From assembly GCF_947507565.1 (NCBI RefSeq), contig NC_089187.1, forward strand, positions 1,116,001 through 1,180,000: DNA of 64,000 nt, given 5' to 3'. Position numbers and translations under genes: made by a program. The notes beneath the pieces were generated by a model. The model ran no database searches. It worked only from the letters and a program-made list of their open reading frames with translations, and was not told the origin of the DNA. Shown here piece by piece: positions 54,360 to 64,000 of the stretch (position 1 is the stretch's first letter; the number at the start of each line of letters is the position of its first letter). The stretch is from Oscarella lobularis (taxonomy: Eukaryota; Porifera; Homoscleromorpha; Homosclerophorida; Oscarellidae).

Positions 54360-57239
54360 TTAAGTTTGTCGTACCCGTCTAGGTGCCATAGAAAATCTGG
54401 CCCCTGTACGTAAAGCTATCATTGGAAGGTAGAGTATTTCCCCTTTTCGTGAGCCGGTGGAGATGACGGTTTCTAAACATCTTTCTATAGTCTTCCTTAT
54501 GATGAGTCTTGTACCGTTTGCAATTCCTGGAGCAAGATTGCGAAGGACCATGACAGGCAAACCGATTTTGAGACGAAGTTGATAGGGTGGCATTCCCGAT
54601 GGCTGCAGAGAGTTCAAAAATTCCAAAGGATATTGAGTAGAATCATCTTCGTTTGGAACGCTGTCAATTGCATTATATGTTTTGACGTCGTTTCCTGGAA
54701 ATCTATTGAGTAGAACATTATTTAGGGCGTTGACGGTCTCGTTGAGAGGTGCCAGAATCGCTCTTTCCATCAGCCAGTCAATGTTGGCGTGGTTGTCTTC
54801 CAGGTTGTCGTAAACTTTGTCGAAGAGCTCGTCGTCTGTAGAAACGATATGACACAATTCTTCAGGTACAGTGATTGTTTGGGTGTCAACTGTACACGGT
54901 ATTCTTCCATCGCCAACGGTGAGGAGAAGATTGGAGAAAGCTGCTGCGTTGAGATCGTTGTGTAGGTGAACTCTCATGTTCGTTGTCAAAGAATGGGTTT
55001 CCACGTAATGCCATAGTGGGGATGATTTCAGGTAAGAGTGAATTTCGTTTGCCCGTGTTCCTCCGCGGATGACTGGAAGAGTTTGGCGAAAGTCTCCGGA
55101 AAGGACAAAAAAAACTCCGCCAAAAATTTTCTGAGAATCTCGTATGTCTCGGAAAGTGCGATCGACCGCTTCGAGTGCAACCCTGTTCATCATTGTTGAT
55201 TCATCCCAGAAGACTGCCGAGCATTCTTTGATTAATTTTGCCGTTTGCGTTCCTTTCTTGATGTTGCACATGGGTTGGTCGGAGGAGGTAAGGTCGAGAG
55301 GAATTTTAAATGTGGAATGTGATGTTCGTCCATTGGGGAGTAGTTGCGAATCAATTCTACTACTGGCCGTTGCGAGGGCTATAAGTGGTTGACTTCGAAT
55401 GCGACTGAGAGCCATTTTCGCAAGGTAGATTTTTCCTGTTCCTCCTGGTGCGTCGATGAATAAGAATCCTCCGCGTTTTTCGTCAATCAGTTGAATGATT
55501 CGGTCGTATATAATTCGTTGATCAACTGTAAGGTTTTCCTCATTTTCCTCAAGAAATTGCCGAAGAACTGCGACGTCGTAAGCAGTCTCTCTAGCGTAAT
55601 TGGAGGCGGCGGAATCAGAATGAGTTCTGTTTGTAGTAGGAAGGCCAAAATGAGTAAGGTTGTCACCGGATATTTCGTGCACGATGTCTTCAATTCGTAT
55701 TAGAGCGTCGTTGTACAATGCCGGGGTGAAAGGAGCGTCAAAATCGCGCGTTGCTTGACGATAGCGATGAAGAAGGTCTTCGGTCATTGAATTTTTGTGC
55801 GTTTCCCATAGATGAAGTGGATCAGCCAACTGACAGGAAGTGAGCAGAATAGAAAATAGGACGCGCAGAGAATGAGGCGAGGCGTGGGCGGAGGCTTCTT
55901 CCATTGCAGTTCTCCAATGAGCGTCATCTTCGAGCAGTCCAAGAGCTCGACACGCTTCGCGAAAGCTGGGGTAGAGATTGCCGTCGACTGTGCGGAGGTT
56001 TTCGAATGAACAGCAACCTGTTTGGTGATGAAGTAGAAGTCGGAGAAAAAAGCATTCCGCTTGTCTTGGATGAACATTGTAGACTCTGCCGATCGCAGAA
56101 CTGCTTTTGAAAGAGATCATTTCGCCGTCGGCGTTGAGAACTTGCGCGCTTCCTCGTATCCTGGGTTTCCAAACTTTGCTTTTATCGACGAAAGTGAAGT
56201 ATTGTGGAACATTTGAGTAGAGAAGATTTTTAACGAATTTTCTGTCTGCAGAAGTGATGTTACTTGTTTGTGGAGAATTGTATCGCTGACAAAGAGCGAA
56301 GAAAGCGGTGAGAGTAGTTTTTGGTGGATGTTGTGCTTTATCCTGAGCGTTTTCTGGTGTGAAAAGTACCCTTTGACCATTCGGAAGGTGAACCTGAAGA
56401 TTGATGACAGCCGGATAATGCTTATGAATGTGAAATCCGAATATCCTCCAGCAAGCTTCGCTGCAGCTGACGTAACGTGCCGCTTGAAAGATGTCGATTT
56501 CGTCTGAAGGGTTGTGTCTTTGAAAAGCAAATGCTGCCATGTCGTTGCCTTTGTTCACGTACTTGATGACGTATTTGATTGCGTTGATACTGTTGCAGAC
56601 TTCGACATTAATGTGGCAGTCGTACTTTTCGCACAGGTACGGAGAGTACGGTACAACAAACCGGTTGTCGACGGTAACGTTTTTGCCGCGAACTTTTTTT
56701 ACTCCGGTGTGTCCGCCTCCGCACGGCTTACGTCTGCGATACAGTGGATATCCGTCATCTGCGCAAATGGTTTCGGAAATAAAGTCTTTCGGAAAATTCT
56801 TCGAGCAAAAGTTATCCTTCATGAATACGCACTGGGGGTTGAGGCGCCCGCAAGGACCGTGGATCATGTTCCTCATGACAATATCGTGTAAGACAGGATT
56901 TTCTTGCTTGGACGGAATTTTAGCTGAAATGACCTTGTCAATGGTGTCACCGTAGACTCGGCAACTCGATTCAAGCCAAAGAAGTATGTGGGCGTGAGGA
57001 AGTCCCCGTTTCTGCCATTCGACGCAGTGGAGGTGGTCTCGAACAGGTCCGAAGATGCATTCTTTCGTCAGGTCGTCCATCATTTCTGTCAATTTCAAAT
57101 GGAAAACGCGAGCGACGATGTCGGGCCGTTGGTGCGCAGCTTGACCCGGAAGAAGATGCTGTACGATCTCTGGCCAAGATGGATTGCACGTTTGTGTGAT
57201 GAAGTACGTAGGCCGGCCAAATTTTCGAACGTAAGCCAT
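54360..57239 (-). pseudogene. Helitron Rep catalytic and Pif1-like helicase region, 959 codons open
   Basis: RPTYFITQTCNPSWPEIVQH; the HUH nuclease motif in CVEWQKRGLPHAHILLWL with both His present; FMKDNFCSKNFPKDF; DDGYPLYRRRKPC; and INAIKYVIKYVNKGNDMA with the Tyr pair. The helicase has FIDAPGGTGKIYLAKMALS, a Walker A loop in which the Thr of GKT is Ile, AVFWDESTMMNRVALEAVD, VLSGDFRQTLPVIRGGT and THSLTTNMRVHLHND. Domain 2B and the final TINKSQGQT...SRV motifs are absent; the frame ends at RTGARFSMAPRRVRQT. A 5-bp duplication just upstream (57,238-57,247) shifts it out of frame with the N-terminal part. The Rep active site is intact, but the helicase is probably dead. Confidence 0.9.
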
Positions 57240-59189
57240 AGCATAGCGTCTTGAACTCTCTGATTCATGTACCGTGGTCCTCCAGTAAAGCTGCTTGGCA
57301 AAATTACTTTTTTGCCAATGTTGGCGGGATCTGCATCTTGTCGGGACAGCGCGTCTGAGAACTCGGAGTAATTCTCTGCGCGGAGTTTCTTCTGATTGTG
57401 CCGAAGAAAATTGAGGCGATCTGATTCAATTTTTACGTACATGTCGACAATAAATTGCTGCATGAGTTTTCCGCAGCGCAGCAACGTGTTAAAGTCAGGA
57501 TCTGGGCGAAACATCATGAGAAAAGCATAGAATTTCATTGGCGTCAATTTCTTTCCTTTAGTTGTGAGCAATTCAATACTCCAGCCGTCTTTTCCTCGTG
57601 GAAAAAGGAGAGGATATTGAAGTGGATCGTAGCTTCTGTGGGTTTCTGCAATTCGTTAAAGTCTTTCTTCGCGGTGCTTTAGAACGATGTCTCGGTTTCC
57701 GTGTTTTTCGTCGAGCATCAAAACAGCAACTTCGTTAGTTTGTGGAGCATTGTAGCGTCGTTCGTGTTCGCCGGTTGGTCTTTTATCTGCATCGATGACG
57801 ACTTTCAAAGATTCGCTGTTTCTGGAAAGCATCTCCCTAGCAAAGTGAAAGCTTCGGACGTAGGAATTCTGTGCCTGAAGCATCATTTGCAGATCGACAA
57901 CAGTTGCCGGAGTGAGTCCTGGAATAGCCGCACATCGCAGACCGGCCTGGTCAGATGGGTCGTCAACAAAGTAAATTTGAGCAAATTTGTTTTGGCCGTT
58001 TTGGGAAGGTTCAAGAGATCCAATAAGGTGATACACTTGGCCTTGTATTCTGAAACAGGGGTTCCACTGGCCAAGAAACGATACTTGTTTGCATCCCATT
58101 GATGTCATTTGAAAGGCCGAGTTGTAACTACGAATGTTACCGAGAAAATGCGCGAACCTTAATGCTGTCCGAGGAGTAGAGACGCCAAAGGCTCGGGTGG
58201 TTTGGGTAAGAGAGGAATGTTCACTTTTCCTTTCTCGCAGCAAAGTCCCTCTGTTTCTCCCGGCCATTTGAGAGCTTTGCAGAATTCGCACTGAACTGTC
58301 ATTGATCCTACGTTGCTCGGCAGGGGACGGTCAGTTTCATATCTGAAGATCATGAAATGTAAAATATTGTGTAAATTTGTTTCACTAACCTGTACGCAGC
58401 ATGGACGTGGAGCTGTGAATTTTCTTGGGGCGGAAAACAATTCGGCGCTTGTTCATCGTCATCCACCATGTCAGGAACTGGAAAAATCCTTACAGATTCA
58501 TCGTTGACGTCATTTGTCGGGTCATGCTCTGATGTGGAATTTGTTGCAGTGATGCAGTGACAAAGAAACGGTGTTCCTCGGCTTCGACAGTTTGTCCACA
58601 TCTAGAACAAAGGAAATAAGGGTCGCAAAATATAAGTTTCAGAATTCGCAGGTACTGGGACGTGTCAGCTAAGGGAAGCGTTCCAACGTAAATGTGGTCG
58701 TGCGTAACGTCAGCAATAGAATAGACGACTTGCTCGTTGTCGTCGTCGTCTGTTTGGACGTCAAACAAAATTTATCTTCTTTGGTTGTTGTGGAAAACCC
58801 CTTCAAGATTGTTCATTGCTGTCATTTCGAGCGTAGAGATGATCGATGCGATGATATTGCGGTGTCGCGTTATGACCTCCGCCATGATCAGTTGCAACAA
58901 ACGGCTCATCAGCAGATTCGGTTCTAAAAAAAGGCGTTATTTGCACAGGTTCATGAAGCAAACGCGTGGTCTTAGGCTTTGAGTCGTCTTCATGGCGGTT
59001 GTCGCTTCGATGGAGAGAGAGAACCGACGACGCTGGAGACGCTTCGCCGAGAAACGGCGCTTTCTGCGCCGTTTGGTCGGATAGCCGCGTCCGAGTCGAA
59101 AGTGAGGTTCTTTCTTTAGAGTTCTTTTGCTGGTGATGCGCAGATTTAGTGGGAGATCGCTTGCGTCGCATATTTCGAAAAGAGGTCAT
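57095..59189 (-). pseudogene. Helitron Rep protein, N-terminal and Helitron-like-N regions
   Basis: Upstream frames carry two Cys clusters (FLCSRCGQTVEAEEH near 58,590; VQCEFCKALKWPGETEGLCC near 58,280) that probably bind zinc. Then RSYNSAFQMTSMGCK, FRIQGQVYHLIGSLEPSQNG, KFAQIYFVDDPSDQAGLRC and TGEHERRYNAPQTNEVAVLM follow, the usual N-terminal region of animal Helitrons. HREERL is followed by TAA (57,658-57,656) and, still in frame, RIAETHRSYDPLQYPLLFPR, KLTPMKFYAFLMMFRPDPDF and SFTGGPRYMNQRVQDAM. CAA to TAA is the simplest cause, because a Gln is common there. Confidence 0.85.
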
Positions 59190-59396
59190 GAGAAAACCAG
59201 TCCCGGATATCAGGTTCCCGGTTTTGAGTGAGCGCAGCTATTTCGAAACAGGCTACAGTACGCGGTTGTTCTGACATTTATTTCAGTTAGACTGCCAACT
59301 GGCAGAAAAAGATTAGGCCCAACACGTAAATTGAAACAAAAAATGCCAAAGGGCAGAAAAAGAAGACAGAAAAATGCCAAATAGCATAAAATTGTA

Positions 59397-59419
59397 CCGT
59401 ATTCTGCCGAGTAAACGCC
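59397..59419 (+). repeat. Left TIR of pogo-like element
   Basis: 23 bp, begins CCGTATTCTGCCGAGTAAAC; preceded by TA. Confidence 0.95.
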
Positions 59420-59615
59420 CATGGGCGCTTGCAATAAGTTTAGAATTCAGAGGGGGGTGGGCGCTTGCTCGGACTATCCTAGGATTTATATCCCAGTAAA
59501 CGCCCACCCAATCTAAGTTCACATGAAGAGAGCAGTTTAGTGTCTACCGGTGCTGTACCACTCGCACGATATATACCATATAAGATTCACACAGACTGTT
59601 CACAATGAGAATGTT

Positions 59616-60988
59616 TCAGTCATCGTCTTCCTCATCACCGAAGGAGCTGAGGTCGTCGTCGTCATCGGAGTCAGATGGAGAGTCCTCTTCGTCTGATTCA
59701 TTCCCCCCTTCGTCTTCTTCATTCAATCGCGGCAAATCGTCGCTAAGGAGGTCATCTTCTGATCCATCAAGTGCATTGGAAATGCCGCAAACAAGCAAAG
59801 ACTTCACCAGCAATTCGGGCGAAATTTTTCTCCAAGCTTCTGCTACCCAATCAATAACATTTTGTCGGGTTGGCTGTTTCAAATTGCCAGCAGGTGTTTT
59901 CCCTCCGCCGTTCTGCCTCATCCAGCTCGACCACGACTCCCTAATGCTTTCCTTGAACGGCTTGTTCACCGACCGATCCATAGGCTGGGCTATCGACGTG
60001 CACCCACCCGGAATTAGAACGATCTCCGAGTTGCATTCTTCTGACGCAATTTTTCGACTGTCGTCTGCCTTATGAGGGCGATATTCATCTAAAATAAGCA
60101 ACTTTCGTTGTTGATGACTTTTGTATACCGTTCTCAACCAAGTGTGGAACAGTTCACGGGTCATCCAGCCATTGGTAGATGCAAACACGCGAACATTACC
60201 GGGATAAATCAAATTTCTCCTCACTCGTTGCCCAAGTTGGCCGCTGCGTTCTTTGAAGATCAGAAATGCCGGAAGTTTGTCCCCTGCAGCAGTTGAAGCA
60301 AGCGCAACAGTGAACCCCTTCTTTTCCGCGCGAGAAGTTTTTATTCGAACAGTCTTTTTTCCTTTCAACTCGTTTGTCCTCCTGCAGGGCATGTCAAACC
60401 GAACCATTGTCTGATCCATATTGACAATTTTGTCGGGGATAATGGAATGCTTGATCCTTGCAGCAATAACGGAACTGTCACAAAAATTAGATTCCCCTGC
60501 TATGTACGAAAAGGCAAATCTTACCGGCGAAATGCTGCAAGTTTCTCCGCGAAATCGGCCGGGACAAACTGGGATGAGTTCGTTCTTGATCGATATCCCA
60601 CGTGGAATCGTTTCCACCGCCACAGCCATTTGGAACTGGCGGCAAATCCTTGCATTTGCAAGCCGCCAGCAATTTCCTTTCCTCGTGCCCGAAGCTCCTT
60701 GTTTGAAACGGAATTGCCCTTCGCCCGTTCCTCTTCGAGATATGAGAAAAGGGAAGCGTCTAACTCTTTTGATGCGACCTCACGCCCTTGGTGAAGCTTC
60801 CTCTTTTTCTTCGATGCACCAACATCATGCTTCGCTAACTCATCGAAGTTTCTCTCCCATTCGCGAATCCGTTTTCGGTCGACCTCGAACTCCCTTGCCG
60901 TTTGGGAGACGTTTCTGCCGTGCAATCTGTGCCATTTCACGGCCATGCATTTGAATCCGACGGTGTAAGACGAATGTCGCTTCGACAT
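59616..60988 (-). CDS. Pogo-like DDE transposase, spliced, 440 aa
   Basis: Exons 60,988-60,525 and 60,474-59,616 join across a 50-bp GT-AG intron (GTAAGA...GTGACAG) to 441 codons including stop; the phases agree. The start at 60,988 (MSKRHSSYTVGFKCMAVKWH) begins a pogo/Brinker-type HTH: NVSQTAREFEVDRKRIREWE. A second CENP-B-like HTH follows (VSNKELRARGKEIAGGLQMQ, SSKWLWRWKRFHVGYRSRT). The catalytic core has IVNMDQTMVRFDMP (first Asp), KLLILDEYRPHKADDSRK (second Asp) and GCTSIAQPMDRSVNKPFKES (third Asp), a DDD-type triad as in pogo/Tigger. The C-terminus is acidic. An upstream in-frame ATG at 61,066 adds 26 residues that do not match the family. Confidence 0.92.
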
Positions 60989-61176
60989 CTTGAAGTTGCG
61001 CCAACGAATGACGTAACAATGGAAACTGTCAAACAGGCATGCGCCGCTTAATTGAATGAAAAGCAACGTGCACGAAATCTAAGATGATACGCGTGCATGG
61101 GCGTTCACAAGGATACAAATGTACCCTGTACACTAATTTCGCACGAAAGAGGGGGGTGGGCGCTTGCTCAGGGATA

Positions 61177-61199
61177 GGCGTTTACTCGGCAGAATACGG
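61177..61199 (-). repeat. Right TIR of pogo-like element
   Basis: Exact reverse complement of the left TIR; followed by TA. Confidence 0.95.
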
Positions 61200-61201
61200 T
61201 A

Positions 61202-62064
61202 ATTATTTTATTTAATTATTTTAATTGGCTCTTATGACCCGTTTTTAATTTATTCAGGTCGATGATGATACGGACGTATCAATGCTTAGATATGCTCTGT
61301 TACAGGAGGGGCGGCACATGCGAAAAGAACAGACAATCACACAATTAGATAAGTATAAATCATGCAATCATAGAAGTAGAATTCACTGTTCGCTTTCTAG
61401 AATGCTTTGCGATCCATTGATCCTTGGGAAGTTTCCCCAGCGCATTGGGGCAGTATCTGTATCCATTGCAACGGAAGTGACCAGTCGTCGCGTTGCAGGG
61501 TTCGAAGCAGACGCTGCACTCGTACGCCTTCCTTTGTTTTGGTTTTCCCGCAGCATTCTCAGCTCGCCTTCTCTTTCTCCACTCCGTCGTACGACTCAGC
61601 CTTTCTTCCTTTAACTAACAACGTGTCTGCTTTCGTCCGTCCTGAATCTGTTTTAATCTGCCTAAATATTAAAATTAACATTAAAGCTAAGCTCTACATC
61701 ACGATTTTACTCTTTTTTCGCGTTCTATCCCTTGTGCAGAACAAGCGAAAGTGGTACAGTGCGCTACTTAGTCACATGACGTGCGACACCTGTCAGCGAA
61801 TCGCGCCGTAGCGGCTTAAAAAACGTCGCCCGTTAACTGGCAAGGTGCGAAATGCTATAAGAACCTTTTTCCGCCTTCTACTTTATTTTTAAACTTCTTT
61901 TCCTTCCTTTTTCTTCTCCCTTCTTTTCCCCCCTCCACGGTACGTTTTATGCCCCAGCCTGACCGCTGTACTGTGCGCGCGACGTACGGGACTGAAACAT
62001 AGCGGCCGGATTAATGAGGTGGCCGTCCTAACAAGGTGGCCAGTAACCGAGGTTCCACTGCACT
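61202..62064. other. Cys-rich coding remnant and noncoding DNA
   Basis: On the minus strand about 61,385-61,600 gives KQRKAYECSVCFEPCNATTG and HFRCNGYRYCPNALGKLP, a zinc-ribbon-like pattern (C-x2-C-x3-C ... H-x2-C-x5-C) preceded by a basic stretch. It loosely resembles the Cys-rich C-terminus of piggyBac-type transposases, but no transposase core is adjacent. The rest (61,620-62,064) is pyrimidine-rich and noncoding. Confidence 0.3.
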
Positions 62065-63480
62065 TTAATTTTGCCTCCTGCAGCTGCCCTCCAACATGAA
62101 AAAACTTTCAGCCAATTCTACTTCTTCTTTCTCCATAGCAAAGAGATACAACTGGTGTGTGACGTCCATCGCGTGACTGTATGACTCAACAGAGCTTGTT
62201 GGTTCTTCTTCCTCCTCTTCTTCTTTATCTTTCTCGTCTTCATCTTCTACTTCTGCGTTCGCCTCTTTCTTTGACGAGCCCTCGAATTCACACTGTTTTG
62301 CGCTGATCTTCTCTCCAATCTGAGCAACGAGTTCTTCGTCTTCCATTTCAGCTCCGAAATCAATTGCTGCATCGTGTTCAATCATGTATTGCAGGCCTGT
62401 AAGAAACAGAATTCTCGGAGTACGATGTCTTTCTGTTCTTATGGGATGATTATCTGCCGACCATTCCTTCGGTCTACATCATAAACATGTTAACAACGGT
62501 AACATTCACATCTCTCCATAGCCTCTCAATTCTCTCATGAATAATCAATAAGTGGACGAACCAGCAAGAAACATTAGCATGAAAAAGATAAGACATGTGG
62601 ACTATTCAGTACCTTTTGCATTGTGGAAAGAACGTCCTGTCAGCACACTTCCTCTTCCCGTTCCGCGATCAACCAGCATATAACGAGCAACGTCAATGTT
62701 TTCTAGGCCGTGATTGGATCGAACACGAGACGGAGTACCGTAATCACGCACAGCCTCTTCAAAAAGAACGCGCACCGTATGCGCGCGGTTGTTGGTACTT
62801 GCTTGCGAGTACACTATCAACCAAGAATAACCGTCTATTCCTCCATGAATGACAATTCTCCAAGGGTCAATCAGTTTGTGATTTCCGCCTAATAAACAAA
62901 AATTCATGCTATACCGAAGTTCGTTTTTGACTAACTCACCATAGACAGTTTGCGCCCGGTGCACTACTGGCGACGCTGAATTACGCGACGTCGTCTGATA
63001 ACTCGGCGTATTGGATCGACGGCTTTCCCGTATCCTCCAATACGGTATTCGATGTTCTCTGTGTCGCAACTCTCCTGCCACCAACCGTTCACCCGCTCGG
63101 TCATTCAAGTGAATGATGCTCTCAACTATTCTGTCAAGTTCTTGGTCACTTATTGGCATATCAAAAGCGATTCGACGGTTAAAAATTGTTCGAACGGAAA
63201 CTCCGATTAATCGAGCAATATCTGTCCATGAAAATCCAATCTCTTGAATAGCATAGCGCGGACGTCCCGGCAGGTTGTCGTGTTCTTGCTCGACGGTAAA
63301 CAACGAACAGCCAGTCTCATTTCTGCGAGCATCCAATGTAAGGACGTGCTGCTCAAAGCGATCTCTGCTTAAAAAAGCAATTTATTTCGTGAAGGAGTAA
63401 CTGTATGCTCTAATTCTTGCCTAAGGTCCCACAATATGTTATTTAGCTCTGTCAAGCTAATTACGAGCTGTCTCTCGTCG
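62065..63480 (-). pseudogene. rve-like integrase-core gene with introns, catalytic residues changed
   Basis: Exons on the minus strand: SLTELNNILWDLRQELEHTV (about 63,470-63,380); GRPRYAIQEIGFSWTDIARL and IGVSVRTIFNRRIAFDMPIS (helix-turn-helix); a 51-bp GT-AG intron at 62,889-62,939; GGNHKLIDPWRIVIHGGIDG, YSWLIVYSQASTNNRAHTVR, GTPSRVRSNHGLENIDVARY and RGSVLTGRSFHN; then RLWRDV (62,526-62,509, catalytic Glu) and NHPIRTERHRTPRILF (about 62,450), ending in an acidic tail (EDEDEKDKEEEEEEEP). The family has DGNHK and RSDxG; here they read GGNHK and RSNHG, so both catalytic Asp residues are gone. Part of the region between the last two exons is missing or interrupted. It is related in kind, but not closely, to the gene at 51,310-54,268. 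Confidence 0.75.
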
Positions 63481-63553
63481 TCGTTCTGCGGGTTTCCAGT
63501 GAGAATAATGATAGCATGATCCAATAGCATAAATGTGCCCGATGAAACCTATT

Positions 63554-64000
63554 CTAAACGTCGTATAAACATACAGCAGTGTTTGTGTCACGATTTCCAT
63601 TGACTAGATTAGGAAGCACCTGAATTTCCAGTTTTCGTGTGTCAAGGTCATGCTCATAGGTTGATCGAATTATCTCAGGCACCGCAGCTGCTCTCGTGTC
63701 ATTGCCGTTTGCTGCTGCTATCAAGAAAATCTCTATCACTTTTGGTAATAGCATAGATGGCTGCTCAAATCGTCAGCACATTTCTTCAATTGTGAGATCT
63801 AGCGCATAGTAGTAATGCGACTTATAGTAGACTTCATGAGTTTCAAAAGCGTGGGGTGCGGAACCGACATCTATCCTTTTCGGTGGTTGCCTGTACCGTG
63901 GCAGGCAAGGTTTCTGTTTGTATTGATCTGCCTCTTGCTCTGCTGAAGAATAAAAGACGTCAAAAGATCTGTCACTTCGACTTCTTCTCAAATAGCTCAC
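63554..64000 (-). other. Two open minus-strand frames at the window edge
   Basis: 63,554-63,754 (VIEIFLIAAANGNDTRAAAV, STYEHDLDTRKLEIQVLPNL) and 63,773-64,000 (DVGSAPHAFETHEVYYKSHY) are on the same strand as the rve-like gene, with amino acid use typical of coding sequence. They may be exons of a gene that continues outside the window. No domain is recognised. Confidence 0.3.

Larger units (their letters stand above)
54360..59189 (-). mobile_element. Helitron (rolling-circle transposon), near full length
   Basis: Minus-strand Rep/helicase with its N-terminal zinc region, from a basic start at 59,189 (TSFRNMRRKRSPTKSAHHQQ) to the helicase at 54,360. Breaks are a 1-nt shift near 58,160, an in-frame TAA at 57,656, a 5-bp duplication at 57,238-57,247 and loss of the helicase C-terminus. 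It lies beside, and probably replaced, the 5' exons of the rve-like gene. Neither terminus was defined. Confidence 0.88.
59397..61199. mobile_element. Intact pogo-like element, 1,803 bp
   Basis: Perfect 23-bp inverted repeats beginning CCGTATTCTGCCGAGTAAAC at 59,397 and, reversed, ending at 61,199. TA flanks both sides (59,395-59,396; 61,200-61,201). GGGCGCTTGC occurs as a subterminal word at 59,423, 59,459 and 61,158. One spliced transposase gene without stops fills the interior. This is the only element here with perfect TIRs and an uninterrupted transposase, so it is a candidate autonomous copy. Confidence 0.93.

Noticed and set aside
25056-57658. Alternative genetic code with a reassigned stop codon
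   Set aside because: TAA, TAG and TGA all interrupt frames, each mostly in decayed transposons, while intact genes (pogo, HIRAN) end normally at stops. No single codon is consistently sense.

Overview
This is a eukaryotic, probably early-branching metazoan (sponge- or cnidarian-like) genomic window. The evidence is a large tandem satellite, spliceosomal introns of a uniform 47-60 bp, and a mix of transposons that usually occur together in aquatic invertebrates: DIRS/Ngaro, Penelope, Helitron, PIF/Harbinger, pogo, IS630-Tc1-mariner, hAT and rve-like integrases. I cannot name the species. No rRNA, bacterial operon or CRISPR array is present. Almost everything recognisable is mobile DNA or its remains; the one plausible host gene is a protein kinase at 48.4-49.4 kb.

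Layout. 1-10,686: a satellite with a ~43-bp unit. Each unit is a near-perfect hairpin, and the units are organised into two large higher-order copies of 5,871 and 4,184 bp. 11.4-11.9 kb: gypsy integrase tail. 12-16.5 kb: mostly unassigned, with two inverted copies of a P-loop-like fragment. 16.57-19.67 kb (-): GC-rich DIRS/Ngaro-type element (gag, RT, RNase H, start of a tyrosine recombinase). 19.9-22.16 kb (+): non-LTR retrotransposon with a restriction-like endonuclease, fused to a broken hAT/BED gene (22.16-22.59 kb, -). 23.33-26.88 kb: complete TIR element carrying a HIRAN gene and a DDE transposase. 26.98-28.24 kb: Harbinger pseudogene. 29.10-30.09 kb: internally deleted mariner-like element. 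33.26-36.28 kb: Helitron. 36.4-38.2 kb: second copy of the RLE retrotransposon, lacking the RT core. 38.89-42.42 kb: second, decayed HIRAN/DDE element. 43.1-43.9 kb: gypsy gag, primer-binding site and LTR edge. 45.6-46.5 kb: Penelope-like GIY-YIG end. 48.4-49.4 kb: kinase. 51.3-54.3 kb (-): multi-exon rve-like integrase gene interrupted by a complete 1,988-bp mariner-like element. 54.36-59.2 kb (-): near full-length Helitron. 59.40-61.20 kb: intact pogo-like element. 62.07-63.5 kb (-): another rve-like integrase gene.

The most interesting signal is a recurring architecture. Two diverged TIR elements of about 3.5 kb (23,326-26,882 and 38,893-42,418) both have TA target duplications and CAGTGC termini. 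Both carry a transposase on the right arm and a convergent HIRAN-domain passenger gene on the left arm, with the passenger intron at the same position and phase. Other strong points are the self-complementary satellite unit with deletions at the hairpin tip, the dated nested insertion at 52-54 kb, and an apparently intact, spliced pogo transposase between perfect 23-bp TIRs.
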